Assembly (NCBI GenBank): GCA_965228215.1
Contig: OZ245800.1
Span: 1,054,001 to 1,118,000, forward strand
Source of the DNA: Maricaulis sp965228215
GTDB lineage: Bacteria > Pseudomonadota > Alphaproteobacteria > Caulobacterales > Maricaulaceae
Direction of reading: 5' to 3'
DNA: 64,000 nt
The notes under the pieces are model-generated. The model was given only the letters and a program-made list of their open reading frames with translations. It was not told where the DNA came from and ran no database searches. Positions within the stretch are counted from its first letter, which is position 1; every line of letters starts with the position of its first letter. This document shows, piece after piece, positions 27,012-35,455 of this stretch. The translations under genes and the position numbers were made by a program.

Positions 27012-28493
27012 TCAGGCCTCGTGACAAACGACGTCGCCATCCGGCGCCGCGGGTGCATCCAGGAGCGCCGCAGTGGCGCTTTCAATGTCCGGATATCGGA
27101 AGGTGTGATGCAGGCGTTCGAGGCGTTCCGGGACGACTCTCTGGCTGGCCAGGAAGAGTTGCGACATCTCCCCGAGACCGAGCTTCAGCAGGGCGGCCGG
27201 GACGGGCAGGACGAGACGTTGCCCAGCGAGGGTTCGGATCACCTCGCCGTGACGGGCGCATCCGGGTGCTACGACGTTGAACGGGCCGGCCATGCGGCGA
27301 TCGTCGAGGGCCCGATCGAGCACGCCCAGGGCGTCGTCTACATGGACCCAGCCCATCCATTGCCGCCCGTCGCCGAATTGCGGCATCAGGCCGAAAGGGC
27401 GTGTCATGACCAGTCGCGGGTAGACGCCGTCATCCCGGCCCAGAACCAGGCCGAAGCGCAGGATGCAAACGCGGACGCCCAGGCGACGAGCGCGCTCGGC
27501 TTCCATTTCCCAGACCCGGCAGAGATCGGCCGTGAACACGCCGAGCGGCCGGCTGGCATGTTCGGGCAGGGGCGTCTCGCCGCGATCGCCATAGGCACCG
27601 ATCGCCGAGGCGTTGACCAGCACGTCCGGCCGCGTCTGGAGGCGCTCAACCAGCCTGATGATGGCGCGGGTAACCTCCAGCCGGCTGTCCAGGAGGACGC
27701 GGCGGCGGGCCGGCCACCAGGGCAGATCGGCAACCCGTGCACCCGCCAGATTGATGATTGCGTCGATGCGGGTCGCCGGAGCAATCAGGTCGAGATCGGT
27801 CACGACGTCTACCCGCCCGGCAAACAGCGCCCCGGCCTTGCGGGGGTCACGGCTGAGCACGATGACCCGATCGCCCCTTGCGAGGCGACCACGCACGAAG
27901 ATCTGGCCGATAAAGCCCGTCCCGCCCGTCACGAGGACAACCCGGCCGCTCGCACGCGGCTCAGTGGCAGGCCGGGTCTGCCCGGCACGCCGGTAGAGCG
28001 TCACGCCGGCAATCGTGTCGCGCACACCCCAGGCGAAGACGCCGAGAGCACACAGGGTCAGAACCGGGCTCCACCAGCCATGCTCGACCAGCGTGATTGC
28101 GGTCGGACGGCCCGCCCAGTCGGCGAGGTGGGGAAGGAGCAGGACCAAGATCGCGCCGTAATTCAGGGCCAGCACGGTATGAAGCACGCGTTCGAGGGCC
28201 GGCAGGGTACGGGTTCGGTCCTCCTCAATGAAATCGGCAAGCGTAATGCCGATCTCGAGCACCAGAACGGCCCCGAAAACCCAGGCCAGAACTCCACCCG
28301 GCTGCGTCCAGGCGAGCGTCAGAAACACACCGGCATAGATCAGTTCCCGCGCCGCATGGAGACTGATCTCCCGGCGGGCCGACAGGCGGCCGGGCAGGGC
28401 CTCCGTCAATTCGTGGTGCCAGAGATTGTCGAACCCGCCGAGCAGGATCTGGATACCCAGCAGGATGAGAACAAGGTCGAAATCCATCAACAT
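27012..28493 (-). CDS. YfcH-type NAD(P) epimerase fused to an N-terminal membrane domain
   Basis: The 493-residue fusion has about 170 residues of four or five membrane helices (DoxX/SURF-like in appearance) followed by an SDR epimerase of the TIGR01777/YfcH type: VLVTGGTGFIG near 186-196, INLAGA, and a YGDRGE active-site region. Its C-terminal DUF1731-like end includes VVPERL. Substrates of this family are unknown. It overlaps the upstream DUF4166 gene by 7 bases. An operator matching that of the neighbouring GbsR-like regulator precedes the pair, suggesting joint control. Confidence 0.85.
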   Translation of the reverse strand: MLMDFDLVLILLGIQILLGGFDNLWHHELTEALPGRLSARREISLHAARELIYAGVFLTLAWTQPGGVLAWVFGAVLVLEIGITLADFIEEDRTRTLPALERVLHTVLALNYGAILVLLLPHLADWAGRPTAITLVEHGWWSPVLTLCALGVFAWGVRDTIAGVTLYRRAGQTRPATEPRASGRVVLVTGGTGFIGQIFVRGRLARGDRVIVLSRDPRKAGALFAGRVDVVTDLDLIAPATRIDAIINLAGARVADLPWWPARRRVLLDSRLEVTRAIIRLVERLQTRPDVLVNASAIGAYGDRGETPLPEHASRPLGVFTADLCRVWEMEAERARRLGVRVCILRFGLVLGRDDGVYPRLVMTRPFGLMPQFGDGRQWMGWVHVDDALGVLDRALDDRRMAGPFNVVAPGCARHGEVIRTLAGQRLVLPVPAALLKLGLGEMSQLFLASQRVVPERLERLHHTFRYPDIESATAALLDAPAAPDGDVVCHEA

Positions 28494-29146
28494 CGCGTGT
28501 CTCCATGGTCGACAGGCTTGTCGCGGAAGACCGCCACCTGCCGGTAGGTCCGGCCGAACACGGGGTGTTCGCCGTCCAGGGTGAAACGGAAGCGGTCGCC
28601 GCCGAGATCCTCGTGCACGACGCGGATCCGGCCCGGCGTGAACAGGTCGGGTATCGGGAGTTTCAGCCCGGCGATATCCAGGAAGAAACCGTCACTGTCG
28701 AAGATGATGGCTCCGGCCTGCTCGCTGACCGCGAGTCGCATCACAAGCGGACCGGCGCACTCGTAAAGCCGACCCTCGTTGTCGATCTTCTTGGTCGAGG
28801 CGACGCATTCCCAGCCCAGCTTGCGGCGCAGGTAATGCCGCAGCCAGCGGACACCGCCGCGGGCGGGATGCAGGTCGATCTCGGCGTCCTGCCTCCCCGT
28901 ACCCGTTGGCAGCGGACGGCCGAAGGGGATGACCAGCCAGGCGATCAGGCGCCCCAGCCGGCTCGCCTCGAGTTCAGCGGTGCCCACATAGTGGGCGCGT
29001 GTCTTGTTGACCGCGAAACGCCGGCGGATCGACGGAGCGAGACGCAGCCAGCCATCCGTGCCCAGGAGGGCCTCGAAATCAGGTTGCGTGCGGATATCCG
29101 GATCACGCCAGCCGAAACCCAGCCAACGTCCTGCCAGACACGTCAT
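28487..29146 (-). CDS. DUF4166 domain protein
   Basis: The ATG at 29144-29146 follows AAGGAG at ideal spacing and is preferred to ATGs at 29161 and 29152. The 219-residue soluble protein shows DUF4166-like features, including HYVGTAELEASRLGRL, RHYLRRKLGWECVAS and HPVFGRTYRQVAVF. DUF4166 often appears beside or fused to saccharopine-dehydrogenase-like or epimerase proteins; its activity is unknown. It is the first gene of a two-gene unit with the membrane-fused epimerase, behind a dyad at 29164-29183. Confidence 0.8.
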   Translation of the reverse strand: MTCLAGRWLGFGWRDPDIRTQPDFEALLGTDGWLRLAPSIRRRFAVNKTRAHYVGTAELEASRLGRLIAWLVIPFGRPLPTGTGRQDAEIDLHPARGGVRWLRHYLRRKLGWECVASTKKIDNEGRLYECAGPLVMRLAVSEQAGAIIFDSDGFFLDIAGLKLPIPDLFTPGRIRVVHEDLGGDRFRFTLDGEHPVFGRTYRQVAVFRDKPVDHGDTRC

Positions 29147-29163
29147 CTCCATCTCCTTCATTT

Positions 29164-29183
29164 ATTTCTGTCGAAACAGAAAT
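29164..29183. promoter_or_regulatory. operator-like palindrome before the DUF4166/epimerase pair
   Basis: ATTTCTGT-N4-ACAGAAAT is a perfect 8-4-8 inverted repeat, 18 bases upstream of the chosen DUF4166 start. The same sequence and spacing recur at 29747-29768 before the GbsR-like regulator gene, pointing to one shared regulator. Confidence 0.75.
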
Positions 29184-29205
29184 TGCGACTCAAAAAGGGG
29201 GGCGC

Positions 29206-29730
29206 TCAACCCCCGACAAATTTTGCCACCTTGCCGCCCAGCTTCATCAGCTTGATCAGCGTGCCCTGGGGAACATTGCGGATCTGGCCGTACCAGCCGG
29301 TCAGATTGGTCACGAAATCCTCCATCCGCTTGAGACGTTCGGCCGCCAGTTTCGGCGTATCGGGATCGTCCTGTGCGTAGGCTGCACACTCGCGGAGAAT
29401 CGAGATCGTCGGGTCGATCTCGCGCTGCTTGCGCGCCTCGGCGATGGCCATGAGCATGTCCCAGGGCTCGTGCGTCGCGGCGAAATGGTCTCGCCGGTCA
29501 CCGAGTACATGTTCCCGCGTCACCAGGCCGAGCGTCTGCAATTCCTTCAGCGAGTTCGATACGTTCGAACGCGCAATCCGCAGCGTGTCCGTGATTTCCT
29601 CGGCATGCAGGGGCTGGTCCGCCAGATAGAGCAGAGCATGGATCTGGGCGATCGAACGATTGACGCCCCAGCGCGCACCCATCTCGCCCCAGTGGACAAC
29701 GAATTTCTGCATGGGTGCCGAAAGATGCAT
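29206..29730 (-). CDS. GbsR/MarR-type transcriptional regulator
   Basis: The 174-residue winged-helix protein begins with the family signature FVVHWGEMGARWGVNRS, which makes the ATG at 29728-29730 the natural start (AAGG upstream). Longer frames would translate through the palindromic operator. The DNA-binding helix lies at about residues 45-75 (EEITDTLRIARSNVSNSLKELQ). GbsR-like proteins in Bacillus respond to choline, but many relatives have other ligands. It follows the operator at 29747-29768 and probably represses itself and the adjacent DUF4166/epimerase pair. Confidence 0.85.
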   Translation of the reverse strand: MHLSAPMQKFVVHWGEMGARWGVNRSIAQIHALLYLADQPLHAEEITDTLRIARSNVSNSLKELQTLGLVTREHVLGDRRDHFAATHEPWDMLMAIAEARKQREIDPTISILRECAAYAQDDPDTPKLAAERLKRMEDFVTNLTGWYGQIRNVPQGTLIKLMKLGGKVAKFVGG

Positions 29731-29746
29731 TTTCCTGGCCTTCATA

Positions 29747-29768
29747 AATTTCTGTACAGACAGAAATT
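29747..29768. promoter_or_regulatory. operator-like palindrome before the GbsR-like gene
   Basis: AATTTCTGT-N4-ACAGAAATT is a perfect 9-4-9 inverted repeat, 17 bases upstream of the chosen regulator start. It contains the entire motif seen at 29164-29183 with identical 4-base spacing. Confidence 0.75.
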
Positions 29769-29875
29769 GCATGATCGACGACTGATGGCGAGGCGGCAGC
29801 TTGTCGCATGCCGAAGCCGCGTTTCCGGCGTCCCAAATCCGCTGAATTTCTTACAATCGGTAAGCTCGGAAAACC

Positions 29876-30364
29876 ATGTTACGTTGGGGTGATTCGAAAG
29901 GTCACGGCACAGGAGGCCCGGCCATAGCGACGCAGGAATCGAAACCGCAAATCCGCCCCCGGCGGATACTCGTTGTCGAGGATGTCCCCTCGAACAGCGA
30001 CATGATTGCGATTTTCCTGCGGTTCAACGGTTTCCTGGTCGATGTCGCAAAGAATGGCCGGATCGCGCTGGAACGGCTCCAGGGGGCCGAATATGACGCA
30101 GTCCTGATGGATATCCAGATGCCGGTCATGCGCGGCGATGAAGCCATTCACGCCATCCGCAGCTCGTCGGAGTATTATCGCGACATCCCCATCATCGCCC
30201 TTAGCGCGGATGCCAGCCGGCGCACCCGAGACAATATCCTGGCCCTTGGCGCGTCGGCCTTCTTCGCGAAACCGTTTGAGCTTGCCGCCATTCTCGAGAA
30301 ACTTAAGTCTCTGTCCGAATCATTCCGGTCAGACCGGGTGTCAGAAGAGAAACAAAGGGCCTGA
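29876..30364 (+). CDS. single-domain response regulator
   Basis: The 162-residue protein has a ~27-residue polar lead and one CheY-like receiver: VVEDVPSN (acidic pocket), phospho-acceptor Asp79 in LMDIQMP, Ser/Thr switch IIALSADA and Lys in FFAKPFEL. There is no output domain, so it should act through protein contacts, for example in a phosphorelay or motility/cell-cycle circuit. The start is uncertain; the first 20 residues look non-conserved. Its TGA overlaps the start of the next gene (TGATG). Confidence 0.85.
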   Translation: MLRWGDSKGHGTGGPAIATQESKPQIRPRRILVVEDVPSNSDMIAIFLRFNGFLVDVAKNGRIALERLQGAEYDAVLMDIQMPVMRGDEAIHAIRSSSEYYRDIPIIALSADASRRTRDNILALGASAFFAKPFELAAILEKLKSLSESFRSDRVSEEKQRA

Positions 30365-30717
30365 TGCGTATAGCGGTTATTGATGACGATCCGGTCGAGG
30401 CCGTTTTGTTGTCCGAACTCTCCAAGGATATCTCACCTGACTACGCGTTCGAGAGTTTCAGCTCGATCGATGCCTTTCTTGCGGCCGATCCCGCGAGTTT
30501 CCGTGTCGCCTTCCTCGACCGGCGCATCCCTCCGTACGAGGAATTCACCGAAACCCTTCCCATGATCGACAAGTCGGATTTCAAGGGGCGGCTCATCCTG
30601 ATGACGGCTCATGATTCCGGCACCGATACCGAGAATTACGCTTTCGAGGTCGTCGGACCGGTCGAGAAGCTCGAACTTCTCAACCCACCCGTCCTCGAAA
30701 AAGTCCTGACAGTCTAG
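30364..30717 (+). CDS. receiver-like protein, 117 aa
   Basis: The first residues MRIAVIDDDPVEAVLL and Asp52 in FLDRRIPP mark this as a receiver-fold protein, with Thr in LILMTAHD in the usual switch place. The C-terminal helix lacks the standard KP pair; VGPVEKLELL may supply the lysine. It is translationally coupled to the preceding receiver gene, which suggests that the two work together. No kinase gene is adjacent. Its 3' end overlaps oxyR by 4 bases. Confidence 0.75.
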   Translation: MRIAVIDDDPVEAVLLSELSKDISPDYAFESFSSIDAFLAADPASFRVAFLDRRIPPYEEFTETLPMIDKSDFKGRLILMTAHDSGTDTENYAFEVVGPVEKLELLNPPVLEKVLTV

Positions 30718-31619
30718 TCGGCCTCCGGCGCCAAACCTTCGCGGATCGTGTCGCCGAGACGGACCGCTTCCTCGGCGCGGGCCGATCCCGTGCGCCAGGC
30801 CATGCCGATCTCACGGCCGGCGACCGGCGGTTCAAACGCCTTCACCACCAGGCCCAGCCGGTCGACCAGGCCGGCATCCACCGCCATCCGCGGCAGCAGC
30901 GTTGCACCCATCCCGGATTTCACCATCTGAACCAGGGTGTGAAGACTGGTTGCCGCGAAGTCTGAACGCGCCGCCCCAGCAGAGCAGGCGGACAGGGCGT
31001 GATCTCGCAGACAATGCCCGTCCTCCAGCAGGAGCAGATGCTCGTCGGCGAGATCGCTTGGCCCGAGATGCGGTTTTTCGGCCAGCGGGTGTTTTGCGGA
31101 ACAGGCGAACAGGAATTCATCGGACGCGATTGCGCGGCTGGAAATCGACGGCGCTTCGTAGGGCAGCGCCACAAGGGCCGCATCCAGCCGCCGTTCGCGC
31201 AGCGCCTCGTAGAGCCGACCGGTCAGATCCTCGCGAAGAAAGAGTTCGAGATTGGGGAAACGCTCGCGCACGATCGGCAAAACGCGGGGGAGGAGGAAAG
31301 GTGCAATCGTCGGGATCACGCCGAGGCGGAACGGACCGCACAGCGGCTCACCGGCCGCCTGGACTGCCGTGACAAGATCCTCGGCCTCGGTCAGGACGCG
31401 GCGTGCGCGCTCCAGTGCAGCCTCGCCGGCGGGTGTCAGATTCGCGCCGCGCGCCCCGCGCTCCACCAGGACAGCACCGAGAATGCTCTCGAGCTCCTTG
31501 ATGGCAGCGCTCAAAGTGGGCTGTGTGACGAAGCTCGCCTCAGCTGCACGCGAGAAATTCCCGTGCTCTGCCAATGCGATAAGAAATTGAAGCTGTCGAA
31601 TGGTGGGGAGCTGACTCAT
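30714..31619 (-). CDS. oxyR: LysR-type peroxide sensor OxyR
   Basis: The 301-residue protein has an N-terminal winged helix (NFSRAAEASFVTQPTLSAAIKEL) and a LysR effector domain. Cys203 and Cys212 (GHCLRDHALSAC) have the nine-residue spacing of the E. coli OxyR C199/C208 disulfide switch. It is divergent from ahpC, the classical arrangement in which OxyR controls peroxidase genes from the shared region. A GGTAT-N5-ATACC dyad starts at its own start codon. Confidence 0.92.
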   Translation of the reverse strand: MSQLPTIRQLQFLIALAEHGNFSRAAEASFVTQPTLSAAIKELESILGAVLVERGARGANLTPAGEAALERARRVLTEAEDLVTAVQAAGEPLCGPFRLGVIPTIAPFLLPRVLPIVRERFPNLELFLREDLTGRLYEALRERRLDAALVALPYEAPSISSRAIASDEFLFACSAKHPLAEKPHLGPSDLADEHLLLLEDGHCLRDHALSACSAGAARSDFAATSLHTLVQMVKSGMGATLLPRMAVDAGLVDRLGLVVKAFEPPVAGREIGMAWRTGSARAEEAVRLGDTIREGLAPEAD

Positions 31620-31634
31620 GGTATTGATGATACC
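31620..31634. promoter_or_regulatory. LysR-type dyad in the oxyR-ahpC space
   Basis: GGTAT-TGATG-ATACC is a perfect 5-5-5 inverted repeat (T-N11-A class typical of LysR proteins), immediately upstream of the oxyR start. It is the best candidate OxyR contact in the 126-bp intergenic region. CTATAG follows at 31634-31639 and may extend the site. Confidence 0.45.
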
Positions 31635-31745
31635 TATAGCTCTCCCAAAAACAATCCATTGGATTTATGCGAATGGAGCTGCGATACCCCGCCTCGATTT
31701 GAAACGACCTCCCGGAACGGCCGGGAGATTCTATTGGAGACATGC

Positions 31746-32291
<546 letters not shown>

Positions 32292-32327
32292 GCAGACAGT
32301 CCGGCGCCACCCCCCCGGCGCCGCACG

Positions 32328-32385
32328 AACCCCGGGACCGGCCTGGTTCGATCGTCCCCGAACCATTCCGGACCCGGGGTTTTTC
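32328..32385 (+). terminator. compound hairpin terminator/attenuator between ahpC and ahpD
   Basis: AACCCCGGG (32328-32336) pairs with CCCGGGGTT (32373-32381), enclosing an inner stem GGTTCG/CGAACC (32345-32350, 32359-32364) and followed by TTTTTCC. It lies 36 bases after the ahpC stop. It could end most ahpC transcripts and set a lower ahpD level by read-through. Confidence 0.75.
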
Positions 32386-32437
32386 CGCCCCGAATATCGC
32401 TACTGCGACGCATTCTTAAATTATGATGGAGTTGCTC

Positions 32438-32971
32438 GTGAGCCTCGAAACTCTCAAGACCCGCCTTCCCGAATACGCCAAGGACATGAAACTCAATCTT
32501 TCGTCTCTGGCGAGAGAAACCGTCCTGGATGACCAGAAGAAATGGGGCACGTTTCTCGCGAGCGCCCATGCTGTCGGCGAGCCGGAAACGCTGGCCGCGC
32601 TGATGGCAGAGGCCGACGCACATCTCAGCCCCGAAGCGATCAAGGCCGCGAAGACCGCCGCTACGCTGATGGGCATGAACAATGTCTATTACCGCTTCGT
32701 CCATCTGGCGAAGAGCAATGAATATCAGACACTTCCGGCCAAGCTGCGGATGAATGCCCTGGCCAATCCGGGTGTCGACAAGGCGGATTTCGAACTCTGG
32801 TCACTCGCCGTGTCGGCGATCAATGGCTGCGGCCTCTGCATCGACAGCCACGAGGCTGAATTGCGCAAGCACGGGCTTGGTGGCGTTGAGATCCAGGCGG
32901 CAGTGAGAATCGCCTCTACAGTGAATTCCGTCGCACAGGTTCTACGCGCAGAAAACGCGATTTCCGCGTAA
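32438..32971 (+). CDS. ahpD: alkyl hydroperoxide reductase AhpD
   Basis: I place the start at GTG 32438, where MSLETLK aligns with the known AhpD N-terminus and TGGAG precedes; an ATG at 32423 has no site. The 177-residue carboxymuconolactone-decarboxylase-fold protein carries Glu119, Cys131-x2-Cys134 and His138 (NGCGLCIDSHEAEL), the AhpD active site. It passes electrons from a lipoyl carrier to AhpC. It is downstream of ahpC in the OxyR-linked cluster. Confidence 0.92.
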   Translation: MSLETLKTRLPEYAKDMKLNLSSLARETVLDDQKKWGTFLASAHAVGEPETLAALMAEADAHLSPEAIKAAKTAATLMGMNNVYYRFVHLAKSNEYQTLPAKLRMNALANPGVDKADFELWSLAVSAINGCGLCIDSHEAELRKHGLGGVEIQAAVRIASTVNSVAQVLRAENAISA

Positions 32972-33082
32972 TTCGTAAACAGATTATTAAAATATCCGCC
33001 CCGCCAAAAGGTTGAAATTTCGCTTTTTTACGACTTATCCCCAGACTATTGCGTGGAATTTTTTTGTCCGTATAATGATGGA

Positions 33083-33388
33083 ATGTCCATTCTGGAGCGA
33101 AATTTCGACCTGCTACCCCAGCGCGCGGACCCGCATTGTTACAGCGCACGCAAGGGGCGGACCTGGTTCTCCAAACTGACCATCCGGCGTGCCAGCCATT
33201 ATGATGATGTCAGCTGGGCCCGTCTTGGCGTGCCCGCACTCATCGCTGTGGGTGTTTTCGCGGCAAGCTTTCTGCTCGAGAATGGCAACACGGCCGCCTT
33301 CATGCGGCTGGCCGGCGGCATCGCCGCGCTTATCACCGTCCGCAGCCTCATCCTGAAGGCAGCGCTCGGCTCGGACGCGAAGCACTAA
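33083..33388 (+). CDS. small two-helix membrane protein, about 100 aa
   Basis: The product has a basic N-terminal 45 residues and two hydrophobic helices (about 52-68 and 75-95). An ATG at 33083 and a GTG at 33053 are both possible starts, and neither has a strong ribosome site. No family recognised. The upstream 110 bases are AT-rich and likely hold its promoter. Confidence 0.55.
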   Translation: MSILERNFDLLPQRADPHCYSARKGRTWFSKLTIRRASHYDDVSWARLGVPALIAVGVFAASFLLENGNTAAFMRLAGGIAALITVRSLILKAALGSDAKH

Positions 33389-33492
33389 ACCCCCGTCTCC
33401 ACTTCCAAGATTGACCCTGCACACCGACCCTCTAGTGTGCGGGGGAATTTGCTTTGCCCGGCCATGAATCCGGGCCTTCGGGAGGGGATTCC

Positions 33493-34767
33493 ATGAGCTG
33501 GTGGTTCAAGACGAAGCTGTGGCAGCGCGTGCTCGTTGCCTTGGTTCTGGGCGTTGTATTCGGACTGACAGTCTCGAACGTGATGGGACAGGAAGCGGCC
33601 ACCGCCTGGCTGGACGCCTATGTCCGTCCGGTCGGCCTCGCCTTCGTCAATCTCATCCGCATGCTCATTGTGCCGCTGATCTTCACGACACTCGTCGCGG
33701 GCGTCGTGGCGATGGGCGATCCCGCGAAACTACGCTCGCTGGGCTTCAAGACCATCGCGCTTTATCTGGTCACCACCCTGTTCGCGAATGTGATCGGTCT
33801 GACCTTCGGAACGATCTTCCGTCCGGGTGCCGGTGCCGATCTCGGCAGTGTCGAGGCCGTTCCGGTCTCCACCGAAGCGCCCTCTCTCGTCGACCGCCTG
33901 CTCGCGATCATTCCGTCCAACCCGGTCGCCGCCCTCGCAGACGGCAATGTGCTCGCGATCATCTTCTTCTCATTGCTGCTGGGCGTGGGCATTCTCGGTG
34001 CCGGGTCCGCCGGGAAGCGCGTGGGCGAACTCTTCGACTCGGCCTCCGAAGTCGTTCTTAAAATCACCCACTACGTCATGGAAGTGGCTCCGTTCGGCGT
34101 GTTCGCTCTGGTGTCCTACACCGCGGCCAGCCAGGGCCTTGAAGCACTCCAATCCATCCTGACCCTGATCGCCGCCGTCTATCTCGGCCTGATCGCCCAC
34201 GCGATCATCACCTACGGCTTCCTGGTCCGCTTCGTGCTCAACTTGCCGCTGGTCCGCTTCTTCCGCGGCCTGACCGACCCGATCGCGGTGGCCTATTCCA
34301 CGGCCTCCTCGTCAGCGACCCTGCCGGTGACCATCGCCGCGGCGTCGGACAATCTGGGCGTCAAGAAATCCGTTGCCGGTTCGGTCCTGCCGCTCGGCGC
34401 CACCATCAATATGGATGGCACCGCGCTCTATCTCGGCATTCTTGCGCTCTTCACCGCACAGGCCTTCGGCTACGACCTGACACTGACCAATTACATTCTG
34501 ATCGCCTTCACCGCTGCGATCGTCTCCATCGGTGCCGCAGGCATCCCGTCGGCCTCGCTCTTCCTGCTCGCCATCGTGCTGGAAACCTTCGGCGTGACGC
34601 CGGAACACACGGCGATCATCGTCGGCTTCATCCTGCCGGTCGACCGGATCATGGACATGGCCCGCACGGCTGTGAACGTCACCGGCGATGCCGCTGTCGC
34701 CACCGCCGTGGCCAAGTGGGAAGGCGAGCTGGACGAGAAGAAGTTCAAGGAACCGGCCGTCATCTAG
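33493..34767 (+). CDS. dicarboxylate/amino-acid:cation symporter (DAACS family)
   Basis: The 424-residue transporter starts at ATG 33493 after GGGAGGGG. It shows the family serine-rich loop SSSATLPVTI, the ion/substrate motif GATINMDGTALY and the late helix motif VDRIMDMARTAVNVTGD. It takes up dicarboxylates or acidic amino acids (GltP/DctA-like) with Na+ or H+. A small membrane-anchored protein gene follows 21 bases later and may be co-transcribed. Confidence 0.92.
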   Translation: MSWWFKTKLWQRVLVALVLGVVFGLTVSNVMGQEAATAWLDAYVRPVGLAFVNLIRMLIVPLIFTTLVAGVVAMGDPAKLRSLGFKTIALYLVTTLFANVIGLTFGTIFRPGAGADLGSVEAVPVSTEAPSLVDRLLAIIPSNPVAALADGNVLAIIFFSLLLGVGILGAGSAGKRVGELFDSASEVVLKITHYVMEVAPFGVFALVSYTAASQGLEALQSILTLIAAVYLGLIAHAIITYGFLVRFVLNLPLVRFFRGLTDPIAVAYSTASSSATLPVTIAAASDNLGVKKSVAGSVLPLGATINMDGTALYLGILALFTAQAFGYDLTLTNYILIAFTAAIVSIGAAGIPSASLFLLAIVLETFGVTPEHTAIIVGFILPVDRIMDMARTAVNVTGDAAVATAVAKWEGELDEKKFKEPAVI

Positions 34768-34788
34768 GCCCGCCATCCAGGGAGCCTC

Positions 34789-35400
34789 ATGGCAGGCAAG
34801 CTCGGCCTTCGCAGTATCGAGATCATCATCGCCGCAAGCGTGGTGGTGATCTCGGTCGCATCCCTGTGTGTCGCCGTCTACCAGGGCATGGTGATGGAAC
34901 GCACGATGAAGGCCAGCGTCTGGCCCCTCGTCCAGTTCGGCCATGGCAATGCCAATGACAACACCCATGCCGCAGAGATCTCCTTCACCATCTACAATGA
35001 GGGGATCGGACCCGCGCATATCCAGACCGTGGAATTGTGGTGGGACGGTCAGCGCGTGCAGGGCATCGAGGATTTCCTGACCCGGTGCTGCGCCGGAACA
35101 GATGATCCGGAACAGGCCCGCGCGGCGCTGCGGGATGTCTTCAGCGAGCAGACCTACGGCTACGTCACGGCGCCCATCCAGGACGTCATCATCTCGGCCG
35201 GTGACGAGATCTCCTTCTTCATCTTTCCCGGACCTGAAGACCCGGCCATGAACGCGGTCTGGACCCGGGCCGACCAGGCTCGCTGGGATTTCTCCGTGCG
35301 CGCCTGCTATTGTTCCGTCTTCGAGGATTGCTGGCTGCTGGATTCGCAGAGCCGGACCCGCGAACCGGTCAATCGCTGCGAAATTCCGGCACGCGACTGA
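34789..35400 (+). CDS. membrane-anchored hypothetical protein, 203 aa
   Basis: One membrane helix at about residues 11-32 is followed by a soluble domain. The middle reads as beta strands of an immunoglobulin-like or beta-sandwich domain (AEISFTIYNEGIGPAHIQTVELWW). There are several cysteines (CC at about 98-99, and ACYCS, DCW and RCE near the C-terminus). Family not recognised. It is closely linked to the symporter gene upstream. Confidence 0.65.
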   Translation: MAGKLGLRSIEIIIAASVVVISVASLCVAVYQGMVMERTMKASVWPLVQFGHGNANDNTHAAEISFTIYNEGIGPAHIQTVELWWDGQRVQGIEDFLTRCCAGTDDPEQARAALRDVFSEQTYGYVTAPIQDVIISAGDEISFFIFPGPEDPAMNAVWTRADQARWDFSVRACYCSVFEDCWLLDSQSRTREPVNRCEIPARD

Positions 35401-35401
35401 A

Positions 35402-35419
35402 CCCGCCGGCGCCGGCGGG
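35402..35419. repeat. 18-bp perfect GC palindrome between two genes
   Basis: CCCGCCGGC-GCCGGCGGG starts one base after the stop at 35400 and 37 bases before the glycosyltransferase start. No T-run follows, so it is at most a weak terminator or mRNA-end stabiliser. Confidence 0.4.
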
Positions 35420-35455
35420 CGACCTGACTCCGGAACAGATCGAAACGGAGTAGCC

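Noticed and set aside
26355..28547. A 730-codon plus-strand open frame
   Set aside because: It lies opposite mtaB and the epimerase fusion, both with clear motifs; its translation has no domain and the odd composition of antisense frames in GC-rich DNA.
31620..31745. Canonical E. coli-type OxyR site (four ATAG/CTAT elements)
   Set aside because: Only fragments such as CTATAG are present; the full tetranucleotide pattern could not be fitted, so only the short dyad was reported.
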